Of a stretch of 64,000 bases of DNA, positions 6,455-15,157 are shown one piece after another; positions within the stretch are counted from its first letter, which is position 1, and the number at the start of each line of letters is the position of its first letter. Origin of the DNA: an uncultured Lachnospiraceae bacterium. GTDB lineage: Bacteria; Bacillota; Clostridia; Lachnospirales; Lachnospiraceae. The stretch spans positions 62,001 through 126,000 of the forward strand of contig URCR01000002.1 of assembly GCA_900546325.1 (NCBI GenBank), in the 5' to 3' direction. The notes beneath the pieces are model-generated. The model saw only the letters and a program-made list of their open reading frames with translations, was not told where the DNA came from and ran no database searches. The position numbers and the translations under genes were made by a program.

Positions 6455-8281
6455 TTATTCCACTGTTACCGATTTCGCCAGATTTCTCGGCTTATCCACA
6501 TCGCATCCTCTTCCAACTGACACATAGTAGCCAAACAGCTGCAGCAGAATGATCGCAAGTGAATTCGTAAAGTACTTGTTTGTCTTCGGAATATAGAGGA
6601 CATAGTCGGCTGCTCTCTCTACTTCCGTATTGTCTTCATTGGTGATCGCAAGAACGAAAGCTCCTCTCGTCCTCACTTCGACTATATTGCTGATCATTTT
6701 CTTGTACAGATCTTCCTGTGTCAGCACCGCAGTCACGAGTGTTCCCTCCTCGATCAGGGAAATCGTTCCATGTTTCAGTTCGCCTGCCGCATATGCTTCT
6801 GAATGAATATATGAAATCTCTTTTAGCTTCAGCGATCCTTCCATCGAGATCGCATAGTCAATTCCGCGTCCGATAAAGAAAATATCTTTTGCCGCCAGAT
6901 ATCTATTTGCAAATTTCTGGACTTTCTCCTGCTGCTTTAAGAGCTCTTTTACCTGCTCCGGAAGTTTTCTTAAATCTGCCAGCATCTCCGCCTGCAATTC
7001 CGGTGTCATTTTTCCTCGAACACCTGCAAATTTGATTGCAAGAAGATAAAGTGCGATCAGCTGGGAGGAATATGCCTTTGTGGTAGCAACCGCAATTTCC
7101 GGTCCTGCCCACGTATACATCACATTGTCTGCTTCTCTTGCGATAGAGCTTCCCACGACATTGACGATTCCAAGCACCTTGTTTCCCTTTCTCTTTGCCT
7201 CGCGCAACGCCGCCAGTGAGTCTGCTGTTTCCCCGGACTGGCTGATGATCAGTACAAGGGTTCCCTCCTCAAGAATCGGATCCCGATAACGGAATTCCGA
7301 TGCAACATCCACCTCGACCGAGATTCTTGCCAGCCCCTCAAAGATATATTTGCTCGTGACTCCTGCGTGGTACGCCGACCCACAGGCAACGATCATAATT
7401 TTTTTAATGCGTTTGATCTCCTCATCGCTCATCCCCAGCTCTTCAATGACAATCTGTTCCCCTTTGATTCTCGGTGCAAATGTATCTGTGATCGCCTTCG
7501 GCTGCTCATACATCTCTTTCAACATAAAATGTTCGTATCCGCCTTTTTCCGCTGCATCTACATCCCACTCAATTCTTGTTGTTTCTTTCTCAATCGGTTC
7601 TTCGTCCACTGTAAAGAATGATAGCTCTTCTTTCGTCATCTTTACAATTTCCTCGTTCTCAATAAATACCACATCTCTTGTATATTTCAGAACTGCCGGA
7701 ACATCTGAGGCGATAATATTTCCTCCTGCTGTGCGCCCTACAATCAGCGGACTGTCTTTTCTCACTGCGTAAAGTTCTCCCGGATGATCTTTAAACAGAA
7801 TTCCAAGAGCATAAGATCCTTCCATCCGGTGCATGATCTTTGTAATCGCTTCTAACGGATTACCTTTGTAATAATAATCAAGAAGATGTGCGATCACCTC
7901 TGTATCTGTCTCCGATTGGAACTCATATCCTTTTTTCTCTAATTTTTTCTTAAGCTTTAAGTAGTTCTCAATAATTCCATTGTGAACTACCACAATACTT
8001 TCTTCGCTGTTGACATGTGGATGTGCATTCCGGTCTGACGGGGAACCGTGCGTCGCCCATCTTGTATGTCCGATTCCACTTGTTCCCGGAAGGCTTTTCC
8101 CCTCCTGTGTCAACTCCCTGAGAACACTCAGTCTCCCTTGTGACTTTGCAACTGTTATCTCCTCTCCGTCATAGACAGCAATTCCCGCCGAATCATATCC
8201 GCGGTATTCCAGCTTGGACAGCCCATCCAGCAGAATCGGTGCCGCCTGTTCATTTCCTATATATCCTACAATTCCACACAT
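6455..8281 (-). CDS. glmS: Glutamine-fructose-6-phosphate aminotransferase
   Basis: A 608-residue enzyme making glucosamine-6-phosphate from fructose-6-phosphate and glutamine, the first step toward UDP-GlcNAc and thus wall synthesis. The start MCGIVGYIG places the catalytic cysteine at position 2 once Met is removed. An N-terminal glutaminase domain (GIGHTRWATHG, HNGIIENY) is followed by two SIS domains (IVACGSAYHAG, SQSGETADSLAAL) and the closing KPRNLAKSVTVE. ATG 8281 is fixed by family alignment and by a GGAGG site. It belongs naturally with the neighbouring wall-assembly genes. A sigma-A promoter lies about 57 bp upstream. Confidence 0.97.
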   Translation of the reverse strand: MCGIVGYIGNEQAAPILLDGLSKLEYRGYDSAGIAVYDGEEITVAKSQGRLSVLRELTQEGKSLPGTSGIGHTRWATHGSPSDRNAHPHVNSEESIVVVHNGIIENYLKLKKKLEKKGYEFQSETDTEVIAHLLDYYYKGNPLEAITKIMHRMEGSYALGILFKDHPGELYAVRKDSPLIVGRTAGGNIIASDVPAVLKYTRDVVFIENEEIVKMTKEELSFFTVDEEPIEKETTRIEWDVDAAEKGGYEHFMLKEMYEQPKAITDTFAPRIKGEQIVIEELGMSDEEIKRIKKIMIVACGSAYHAGVTSKYIFEGLARISVEVDVASEFRYRDPILEEGTLVLIISQSGETADSLAALREAKRKGNKVLGIVNVVGSSIAREADNVMYTWAGPEIAVATTKAYSSQLIALYLLAIKFAGVRGKMTPELQAEMLADLRKLPEQVKELLKQQEKVQKFANRYLAAKDIFFIGRGIDYAISMEGSLKLKEISYIHSEAYAAGELKHGTISLIEEGTLVTAVLTQEDLYKKMISNIVEVRTRGAFVLAITNEDNTEVERAADYVLYIPKTNKYFTNSLAIILLQLFGYYVSVGRGCDVDKPRNLAKSVTVE

Positions 8282-8337
8282 TGTACAAGTCCTCCTTTTT
8301 TGCACAAACATCCGCTTTTTTTGCATTTTCGTGTTGT

Positions 8338-8366
8338 ATTGTAGCAAGAATATTGAATTTTGTAAA
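8338..8366 (-). promoter_or_regulatory. glmS promoter
   Basis: Minus-strand TTTACA (8361-8366) and TACAAT (8338-8343) with a 17-bp spacer. This predicts a leader of only about 50 nt, too short to hold a glmS ribozyme. Confidence 0.7.
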
Positions 8367-8525
8367 GTATTTTATAAAACAGAAAAGCCATCGCCGAACA
8401 AAATTCCATCAGAAAACCGCTCACAAATTCTATCTGTGCACACATTTTCGTAAAACTTTTGTTCCACAACAGCTTTTATCCTGCTATGATTTTGCAATAT
8501 AAAATTCACATACTATATAGTACTT

Positions 8526-9725
8526 TTAGTCAAGATCGATGAAATCCATCGAAAATGTCTTGGAACGATCCTTCTCGTCGTCATAGTAGTCATCATCGTC
8601 GTCGAAGTCATCATCGAAATCCTCTTCATAATCCTCTTCATAATCGTCATTCTCATAATCGCCTTCGTCGTACTCATCCTCATAGTCGTCGTCATCTTCG
8701 TAATCGCCATCTTCGTAATCGTCATCAAAATCAATCTCTTCCGGATCCGTCTCGTAATCCGAAGGGGTATTTTCAAAGTCATCGTCTTCCTGTAAGCCGA
8801 GCATCTCCATCTCATCTAATTCCCGGTTACGTCTGTGCAGTTTAACTGCAAGAATCAACACCAGAAGAAGAAGGAATGCGACAACCGCTGCCGCTCCGAT
8901 AGCAGCCTGCATCAGATGTCCTTCCAACAGTCCTTTGATCTTTCCCTGGATTCCAGATGTGCTGTCTTGTTCTGTCTCCGGCGCAATAAACCGCTGGTAA
9001 GTTCCTTCCTTGGAATCATACTGATACAACTGCTTTTCTCCATCACTGTTCTCTGCATAGACAATATAGTAAGACGATTTGTTCTCATCCTGCCATACCG
9101 GATAAGTTTTTCCATTCAGTGTCAGTTCTGTTTCCACATAATTATCCGGCAGTTTTGTGTCCGGTCTTTCCGTCAGAAGCGTGATCTTGTATGTATCGGA
9201 AATCTCGACCACATCTCCTGCAGCTTCCCCCTGTTGTCCGTCCGCTGTTCCTTCTGCCGTCTCTGTCTCACCCTGAAGTGCCGTAATTGCGGAACTTCCC
9301 GCTTCTACTTCAGTAAGTTCGGTTCCTGCACTGGAAGTCACCTGGTAGGATGCTACATTGATGGACAGATCTCCTGCCTTTAATATTTTGAATTTCAGTG
9401 TTGTCCTTAACTCTGTAGCTGTTCCGTCCCCTTTTCCGGTATAGACCAGTGAACCTTTTTCACTTCCTTCTGTGACACCTTCAGCACCTTCAAACTGTAA
9501 TGCACTGGCATCATAAGTCAAAGTGACATTCGCCTCCCCGATCGCACCGGCCGTGGAAGCTACCGCAAATTTAATCTCAGCTGTCTCACCTGTCTTTACG
9601 CTTCTTCCTGTTTCCTCTGTCAGATCCGAGAACATAATACTTCCATCTGCCGCCATTGTCTGGAACGGCAGTATTGCAACCAACGCTAATGCCGCCAGAA
9701 CCGCCTTTATTTTCTTCATCTTCAT
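8526..9725 (-). CDS. Cohesin-like surface protein with acidic cytoplasmic tail (paralogue 1)
   Basis: A 399-residue protein with a signal peptide (1-25, cleaved near QTMAADG) and a cohesin-like beta-sandwich (about 28-150, including VTLTYDASALQFEGAEG). A second extracellular region (about 180-260) contains TYPVWQDENKSSYYIVYAE. One membrane helix follows (about 272-294), then a roughly 105-residue cytoplasmic tail made mostly of Asp, Glu and Tyr. It is a clear paralogue of the next gene upstream. Cohesin folds bind dockerins or carbohydrate-associated partners; no dockerin is visible here, so the ligand is unknown. It is the last gene of the WbaP-LCP-GT2-LCP-cohesin run and may assist polymer attachment. 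The acidic tail is opposite in charge to the LCP cytoplasmic tails. Confidence 0.85.
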   Translation of the reverse strand: MKMKKIKAVLAALALVAILPFQTMAADGSIMFSDLTEETGRSVKTGETAEIKFAVASTAGAIGEANVTLTYDASALQFEGAEGVTEGSEKGSLVYTGKGDGTATELRTTLKFKILKAGDLSINVASYQVTSSAGTELTEVEAGSSAITALQGETETAEGTADGQQGEAAGDVVEISDTYKITLLTERPDTKLPDNYVETELTLNGKTYPVWQDENKSSYYIVYAENSDGEKQLYQYDSKEGTYQRFIAPETEQDSTSGIQGKIKGLLEGHLMQAAIGAAAVVAFLLLLVLILAVKLHRRNRELDEMEMLGLQEDDDFENTPSDYETDPEEIDFDDDYEDGDYEDDDDYEDEYDEGDYENDDYEEDYEEDFDDDFDDDDDYYDDEKDRSKTFSMDFIDLD

Positions 9726-9770
9726 GATTTACACTCCCCTTTCAGTGAAAATTTCTTTCTGCTGCAATAA

Positions 9771-11324
9771 TCAGATTAAATCTATCCCTCTCTTTTTCCC
9801 ACTTCTCTTATCGAAAAATCCTTCATCTTCGTCTATGATCTCCTCATAGATCCCATGCCCCAGCTCATAATCATCGTCATCATCATAATATCCCGAACCG
9901 TCGTTATAAGAATCTTCTACATCATAATCATCTTCGTAATCATCTGACTCGTTATAGTCACTGTCGTAGTCATCTTCGTAATCGTCTGACTCGTCATAAT
10001 CATCCTCGTAATCCTCTTCGTAATCGTCTGACTCGTCATAATCATCCTCGTAGTCATCTTCATAATCATCTGACTCGTCATAGTCATCCTCGTAGTCATC
10101 TTCATAATCGTCTGACTCGTCGTAATCATCGTCATAGTCATCTTCGTAATCATCCGGAACAGAACCTCTGCCTGCGCGCGGCTTTTCATCATATTCCTGA
10201 TCATAATAATCGTCCAGCTCTTCATTTCTGTGGCGAAGTTTTACAGCAAGAACTACGATAAACAGCAGCATTAGCAAGAATATTCCCCAGGCTCCCACGA
10301 TGATTTTCGGAAGATTTTCTTCCACGAATGTTGTCACTTTATTTACCACAGAACCATCCTGCTTCTCATTGTCTTCCGTTGGCGTAACATATCTCTGGTA
10401 AGTCTTCTGTGTACTGTCATACTGATACAATCCCTTTTTCCCTGCATTATCTACTGCATATACAAGGCAAAAATCCGACAGTTTTGTATCAACTACATTC
10501 TGCCATGCCGGAAATGTCTTTCCGTTAATCTGGATTGTTGTCTCCTCATAATCCTCAGGAATATTCGCACTTTCTTTGTCATCTGTGATCAGAATATAGG
10601 AATCACTTGACAGATCCACTTTCTCAAAAGCCGAAAAATGATCTGTTTCGCTGTCATATAAAAACAGACTTGCTTCGCCCTGTGTATCCGTCAAATAGAT
10701 CATCTTCTGTCCGCTGCCGGTATGGACAAGAATTGTATGCGGAGTTCCTTCATATGTGATCTGACTCTTCTCATATCCTTCCGGAATCAATGATTCCGGA
10801 ATATCATCCGTAATAAAATACTGCTTTCCGTCCAGTTCGATCATTGTCTGTGTTCCCGGCTGCTGTGCAGCGGCAGTCTGCGTTCCGTCTCCCGCTTCGA
10901 TCTTGACTGCGGATGTCCCAAGTGTCAGATTCAGCTCCTCGCCGCCAAATGTGTATGCAGTATATCCGACTGCCTGAATAGTCGTTTCTCCCTCTGCCAG
11001 CGCCCTGAATGTCATGCTGTATGCCAGTTCGGAATCCGTTCCATTTCCTGATGCAGAAAGTGTAACTGTTCCAGCTTCCCCGGTCGCATTGACTCCGCTT
11101 ACAAACTCAAGATATGCCGGATCGTAAGTCACCTGTACCTGTCCGTCCCCAATCGGTCCCTCTGCCGTATTGATCTTGACAGTTACTTCTAGATTCTCTC
11201 CTGCTTTCGCAGTCGGATCTGAGAATGACAATGTTCCGTCCGCCGCCAGTGCTGTCAACGACATACATTGGATTCCCAGAAATAGTACCAGTAAAAATGC
11301 TGCTGTTTTCTTTGCTATCTTCAT
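9771..11324 (-). CDS. Cohesin-like surface protein with acidic Tyr-rich tail (paralogue 2)
   Basis: A 517-residue paralogue of the downstream protein. It has a signal peptide (1-27), a cohesin-like domain (about 29-145, with VQVTYDPAYLEFVSG), then two related extracellular segments. One contains YFITDDIPESLIPEGYEKS, the other YILITDDKESANIPEDYEE, showing internal duplication. A membrane helix (about 340-361) is followed by a 156-residue cytoplasmic tail. In the tail a 14-residue unit of the form DESDDYEDDYEDDY is repeated about five times. The same extracellular tail-end segment (FPAWQNVVDTKLSDF, YQYDSTQKTYQRYV) occurs in the paralogue. A GAGGATAAGAGG stretch precedes the ATG. The partner and exact role are unknown. 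Confidence 0.85.
   Translation of the reverse strand: MKIAKKTAAFLLVLFLGIQCMSLTALAADGTLSFSDPTAKAGENLEVTVKINTAEGPIGDGQVQVTYDPAYLEFVSGVNATGEAGTVTLSASGNGTDSELAYSMTFRALAEGETTIQAVGYTAYTFGGEELNLTLGTSAVKIEAGDGTQTAAAQQPGTQTMIELDGKQYFITDDIPESLIPEGYEKSQITYEGTPHTILVHTGSGQKMIYLTDTQGEASLFLYDSETDHFSAFEKVDLSSDSYILITDDKESANIPEDYEETTIQINGKTFPAWQNVVDTKLSDFCLVYAVDNAGKKGLYQYDSTQKTYQRYVTPTEDNEKQDGSVVNKVTTFVEENLPKIIVGAWGIFLLMLLFIVVLAVKLRHRNEELDDYYDQEYDEKPRAGRGSVPDDYEDDYDDDYDESDDYEDDYEDDYDESDDYEDDYEDDYDESDDYEEDYEDDYDESDDYEDDYDSDYNESDDYEDDYDVEDSYNDGSGYYDDDDDYELGHGIYEEIIDEDEGFFDKRSGKKRGIDLI
9917..10154 (-). repeat. Tandem 42-bp coding repeats for the acidic tail
   Basis: About five copies of a 42-bp unit encode the DESDDYEDDYEDDY motif in the cytoplasmic tail. 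Near-identity between copies suggests unit number can vary by slippage or recombination. A more degenerate version lies in the neighbouring paralogue (about 8560-8740). Confidence 0.8.
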
Positions 11325-11355
11325 CCTCTTATCCTCTTTATCATGTGTTTTCTTC

Positions 11356-12750
11356 TTATTCCGTCACCTCTTGGCCGGTTCCGGTGTCAGCGCCGTCGAT
11401 CTCTCCACTGCTGTCGCCGCCTACACCACTTCCTGCATCTCCACCGCCAAGATCACTTCCTCCACCATCTGGTGGAAGTGTTCCATCGCTTCCCGTCACA
11501 CCGGATTGTCCATTTCCCGATGCTCCGGTATTTCCTGACTGATTTCCTGTTCCGTAATCCGGTGTCTGAATCTCTCCGCCTCCGGTCCAGGTATTCTGCT
11601 CCGTGCCTCCGTACTCATAGTACTGCGGCTCTGAATAGAAGTTCACTTCATCCTCCGTAAAATCAGATCCTTCCGATCTGTCTAAGGACTTATTTCGGAT
11701 TTTTTCATCTATTGCCGTCACGGTAGACGACACTTCATATTCCAAATCCGGAAATAAGAATTCATGCAGTTCTCTGACACTTTGGATCAAGCTGTCCGGA
11801 ATTACAACACTTCCAACACCACTCAATGTATCACTTGTATTTGCTTCCGGGAACCCTTTCGTGTCACCAATCTTAAGACTGGTTCCTATTTTTGCATATT
11901 TTAACATTTCACCCAGTTCCATACTCGTTGCCACCTGTGGGAATACCTTGTCCATAATGGAATTCAGCGAGGAAAGGCTTACCTTTTTTGCACTTTCTGC
12001 AATCTGCTCAAGGACAAAACGCTGACGCTCCGTTCTCTCAAAATCTCCTCCGGCTGTATAGCGGATACGTGCATACGATGTTGCCTGCACTCCGTTCAGA
12101 TGATACGTTCCTGCAACTTCCGGCTCAATCTTTGTGTAAGATTTTCCCGTCACTTCCGAAGTCTCCACACAATAGTTGTTCATATGGACCACTTCCGCGT
12201 CAGACAACGTCACATCCATCCCGCCAAGTTCATCGATCACATCGACAAGGGCGTTAAAGTTTACCGCAATATAATCCTCAATATTCAGATCCAGATTCTT
12301 GTTGATCATCGCTACTGCTTCTTCCGGACCTCCGAATGCATATGCGGAATTCGCTTTATTCAGGTTTCCGTCTTCCAGTTCTAACAGTGTGTCCCGATAC
12401 AAGGAGACCATCTTGATCTCTTTTGTCTTATTGTTCAGACTCGCAATGATAATACTGTCACTTCTGACACCTTCTCCCAGTTCTCCGTATCTGGAGTCTA
12501 ATCCAAACAACGCAAGGTTCGTATACCCGTCTCCAAGATCAACCTCATCTGAAATACTCAATTTCTTTGTGTCCAGCTTCGTCTGCTCAAGCTTGCCAAG
12601 CTTATCTGCCGCATAGACAACACCTACTGTGATCATCAAAAGTAATGCAATGACAAAAATCAATAAAATCTTCTTTCCCAGTGACCAGGTGGAAAATCCT
12701 TGTTTTCGTCTTCTTCTCGCACGCCTTTTTCTAGACTGTCTCTGTGCCAT
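11356..12750 (-). CDS. LytR-CpsA-Psr (LCP) family wall-polymer ligase 1
   Basis: A 464-residue LCP protein that would transfer an undecaprenyl-linked polymer onto peptidoglycan at the outer membrane face. It has an extremely basic cytoplasmic N-terminus (RKRRARRRRK), one membrane helix (about 28-48), then the LCP catalytic domain. Hallmarks are LFGLDSR, RSDSIIIASLN, YRDTLLE, YIAVNFNALVDVIDELGG and ATSYARIRYTAGGDFERTERQR. A long disordered Gly/Ser/Asp/Thr-rich extracellular tail follows (from about residue 385). It is about 40 percent similar by eye to the LCP gene 1.1 kb upstream. The cluster of WbaP, GT2 and two LCP genes supports a wall-polysaccharide role. Confidence 0.92.
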   Translation of the reverse strand: MAQRQSRKRRARRRRKQGFSTWSLGKKILLIFVIALLLMITVGVVYAADKLGKLEQTKLDTKKLSISDEVDLGDGYTNLALFGLDSRYGELGEGVRSDSIIIASLNNKTKEIKMVSLYRDTLLELEDGNLNKANSAYAFGGPEEAVAMINKNLDLNIEDYIAVNFNALVDVIDELGGMDVTLSDAEVVHMNNYCVETSEVTGKSYTKIEPEVAGTYHLNGVQATSYARIRYTAGGDFERTERQRFVLEQIAESAKKVSLSSLNSIMDKVFPQVATSMELGEMLKYAKIGTSLKIGDTKGFPEANTSDTLSGVGSVVIPDSLIQSVRELHEFLFPDLEYEVSSTVTAIDEKIRNKSLDRSEGSDFTEDEVNFYSEPQYYEYGGTEQNTWTGGGEIQTPDYGTGNQSGNTGASGNGQSGVTGSDGTLPPDGGGSDLGGGDAGSGVGGDSSGEIDGADTGTGQEVTE

Positions 12751-12849
12751 AATTGTATCCTTTCTTCTTTTCTTACAACTGTTCTTCTATGTTTTTTATC
12801 CGTAAGCTACCTTTTATCATATCGCACTTAGCGGCGAACTACAATGACT

Positions 12850-13794
12850 TTATGCGTTTTTTTGTGATTTCCAGTAAGTTTTATTCATCGTACAGCGCAA
12901 AACAAGCCATTTTGGCAGCTTCTCATAATGCAGTCCCAGTTTATATCCAAAAAATTTGCATCCGCTCTGAACGATCAGGCCGGGAATTTCCAGTACTTTC
13001 CTATTTTTAAGCAAATATCTCATTGTTGAGATCACAAGCCGGATCCCCTCACTCTCCGAAGAGATTCCGGAGAAAATCTCCGGATGGTCTTTCTGGGAAA
13101 CTGCAAGGTCAAAATTTCTGTGAAACTGCTGTCTCCCACTGTAATTATGAGAATGGATGACTTTTGCATCTGCCACATACGCAATTCCATATCCTGCCTT
13201 TATCATCGTCCCCGCCAGAATCATATCCTCATTAAAGATCGCCCGCGGTACAAATCCCCCCAGTTCCTCATAGACCGATTTTTTGTAAGCGGCACATACA
13301 TTTGAACAGAAGAACGTCTTAATTCCAAGTTTATCCACATCCTCAGCAGTTTTTATCCTTCCTGTCTGTGGATAATTAAAGCTTCGTGTATAGCATTCCA
13401 CCATCCGGCAGTCTTTATCCGGCAGCTGTCTTGCATAACTGGCTCCGACCTTTGGGTTTTGAAAAGGTTCCAGCAGTTTTTCGATCAGATACTGATCCTG
13501 CGGCACTGCATCCTGGGTCATGAAGATCAAAACTTCCGCGTCAGACAGTTCTGCTCCCAACCGCCTTGTGCCTCCGTGATCGAACTCCTCCGGTCTGATT
13601 TTTCTGATCTGTACCGCCGTGTATTCCTTGCACCACTCCAGACTGACACCTTCCGTCTTTGTATGAATCAGAAAAATGTGCTCCGCCGGATGGGTCTGTC
13701 TCTTCAACCCCTCCAGCAGTTTTTTCAATTTTTCATCCGGCCTGCAGACCGGAATGATGACGTCAACTTTTTTGCTGTTCTCTTCTAACATCAT
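12850..13794 (-). CDS. GT2 glycosyltransferase, rhamnosyltransferase-like
   Basis: A 314-residue family 2 glycosyltransferase resembling bacterial rhamnosyltransferases. The GT-A nucleotide-binding start is VDVIIPVCRPDEKL. A FDHGGTRRLGAE segment, typical of the rhamnosyltransferase branch, follows, then the metal-binding TQDAVPQD and a NEDMILAGTMIKAGY acceptor-site motif. No membrane segments are evident, so it would act on the cytoplasmic face. It lies between the two LCP genes in the same direction. AGGGGA precedes the first ATG. The dTDP-rhamnose genes elsewhere in the window could supply its donor. Confidence 0.88.
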   Translation of the reverse strand: MMLEENSKKVDVIIPVCRPDEKLKKLLEGLKRQTHPAEHIFLIHTKTEGVSLEWCKEYTAVQIRKIRPEEFDHGGTRRLGAELSDAEVLIFMTQDAVPQDQYLIEKLLEPFQNPKVGASYARQLPDKDCRMVECYTRSFNYPQTGRIKTAEDVDKLGIKTFFCSNVCAAYKKSVYEELGGFVPRAIFNEDMILAGTMIKAGYGIAYVADAKVIHSHNYSGRQQFHRNFDLAVSQKDHPEIFSGISSESEGIRLVISTMRYLLKNRKVLEIPGLIVQSGCKFFGYKLGLHYEKLPKWLVLRCTMNKTYWKSQKNA

Positions 13795-13833
13795 TATATT
13801 TGCGTCCCCTGTCTGTTCTAATACTCCCCCACT

Positions 13834-15144
13834 CTATTCATAGTAAGGCTCTTCGTAATAAGGCTCTTCGTAATTTTCACTTCCATAGACATCCGTCCCA
13901 TCTCCGCCAGTCTCGTATCCGCTGTATGAATCCCCTGAATATCCTGTATCTGTCCCGTCATCGTATCCTCCGGATGCATCCGTCCCATACTCATCGGTAT
14001 ATCCGTCTTCAAAAGCTGCCCCGGACATCACATCAATCTCGTGGCTGATTTCCTTGACGGTGTCTGACACCTGGTAATCTTTTTCATTGAATAGAAATTT
14101 GTGCAGCTTTTTGACATCTCCGGCAAAATCTGAAGGAACTACATAAGATCCTTCATATCCCTCCACTACATCTGTATCTGCGATACTGTACGGGAATCCC
14201 TGCGTCTCACCCAGCTTATAGGAAAGGGCGTTTGCAGCAATCCCAATCAGATCCTTGGAAGAAAAGCTGGTAGATACCTGCGGAAATACTACGTCTACGA
14301 TTTTATCCAGTGTTTTGAGATTTGCCTTCTGTGCTTTTTCTACGATTTTCTGAATCACAAGCCGCTGGCGCTCTGCCCGCTTGTAATCTCCTCCTGCCGT
14401 CGCGCGGATTCTTGCGTAGGATGTCGCCTGCACTCCGTTTAAGTGGTATGTTCCTGCCACTTCCGGCTCGATTCTCTCATAATCTTTTCCGGTCACTTCT
14501 GACGTTTCCACACAGTAGTTATTCATATGTACGACTTCTTCCTCTGTCAGTTCCAGTTCCAGTCCTCCGAGTGCATCGATCACATCAGAGAGCGCCTTAA
14601 AGTCCACACTCATGTAGTTCTTAATATCCAGATCCAGATTGCGGTTCAGAAGTGCGATCGCCTCCTCCGGTCCTCCATAGGAATATGCCGCGTTCGCCTT
14701 GTCAAACGTACCGTCCTGCTGTTTTAACAATGTATCCCGGAAAATAGAGACGACTTTTACCTCATTCGTCTCATTATTGATACTGGCAATCATCATACTG
14801 TCACTTCGCACACCGCTTTCGATACTCTCGCCTTCCCTGGCATCAAGACCAAACAGTGCGATATTCGTATACGGCCCGGTATCCTTGTACACTTCCAGTT
14901 TATCCTCATCCAGAAAATTGAAATCAAGCTTGTCCATCTTTACTGTCGCATATGCAAAGACACATAATACACTGAGGACAAGAACCTCAGCCACTAAAAT
15001 GCTGATTCTTCTTCTCCTCTTTTTCTTCTTCGCCCGTCTCTTCTCTTCCTGTGTAAGCCGTCTTCGTTCCGAAGCTGTCCTCGCTCTTCTCATCTCTCTT
15101 TCCTCTTCCGGATATCGTCTCCCGGACGGTCTCTTTGTTCCCAT
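13834..15144 (-). CDS. LytR-CpsA-Psr (LCP) family wall-polymer ligase 2
   Basis: A 436-residue LCP paralogue. The cytoplasmic N-terminus is long and strongly basic (clusters such as RRAKKKKRRRR, residues about 35-46), followed by one membrane helix and an extracellular LCP domain. Motifs include LFGLDAREGE, RSDSMMIASINNET, FRDTLLKQ and ATSYARIRATAGGDYKRAERQR. The C-terminal tail is Gly/Tyr/Asp-rich and ends in repeated YEEP units. Two LCP enzymes separated by one glycosyltransferase suggest two polymers or partial redundancy. AGAAGGAGA is the ribosome-binding site. It follows WbaP by 13 bp, consistent with one operon. Confidence 0.92.
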   Translation of the reverse strand: MGTKRPSGRRYPEEEREMRRARTASERRRLTQEEKRRAKKKKRRRRISILVAEVLVLSVLCVFAYATVKMDKLDFNFLDEDKLEVYKDTGPYTNIALFGLDAREGESIESGVRSDSMMIASINNETNEVKVVSIFRDTLLKQQDGTFDKANAAYSYGGPEEAIALLNRNLDLDIKNYMSVDFKALSDVIDALGGLELELTEEEVVHMNNYCVETSEVTGKDYERIEPEVAGTYHLNGVQATSYARIRATAGGDYKRAERQRLVIQKIVEKAQKANLKTLDKIVDVVFPQVSTSFSSKDLIGIAANALSYKLGETQGFPYSIADTDVVEGYEGSYVVPSDFAGDVKKLHKFLFNEKDYQVSDTVKEISHEIDVMSGAAFEDGYTDEYGTDASGGYDDGTDTGYSGDSYSGYETGGDGTDVYGSENYEEPYYEEPYYE

Positions 15145-15157
15145 TTATAATCTCCTT

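Noticed and set aside
8282..8525. Possible glmS ribozyme in front of glmS
   Set aside because: The conserved catalytic core blocks are not visible on the minus strand, and the mapped promoter leaves only about 50 nt of leader, too short for the ribozyme.
8555..8845. Long Arg/His/Ser-rich frames opposite the acidic tails
   Set aside because: They are antisense shadows of the Asp/Glu/Tyr codon repeats.
9917..10154. CRISPR-like regular repeats
   Set aside because: The 42-bp units are contiguous, in frame and encode the acidic tail; there are no unique spacers or cas genes.
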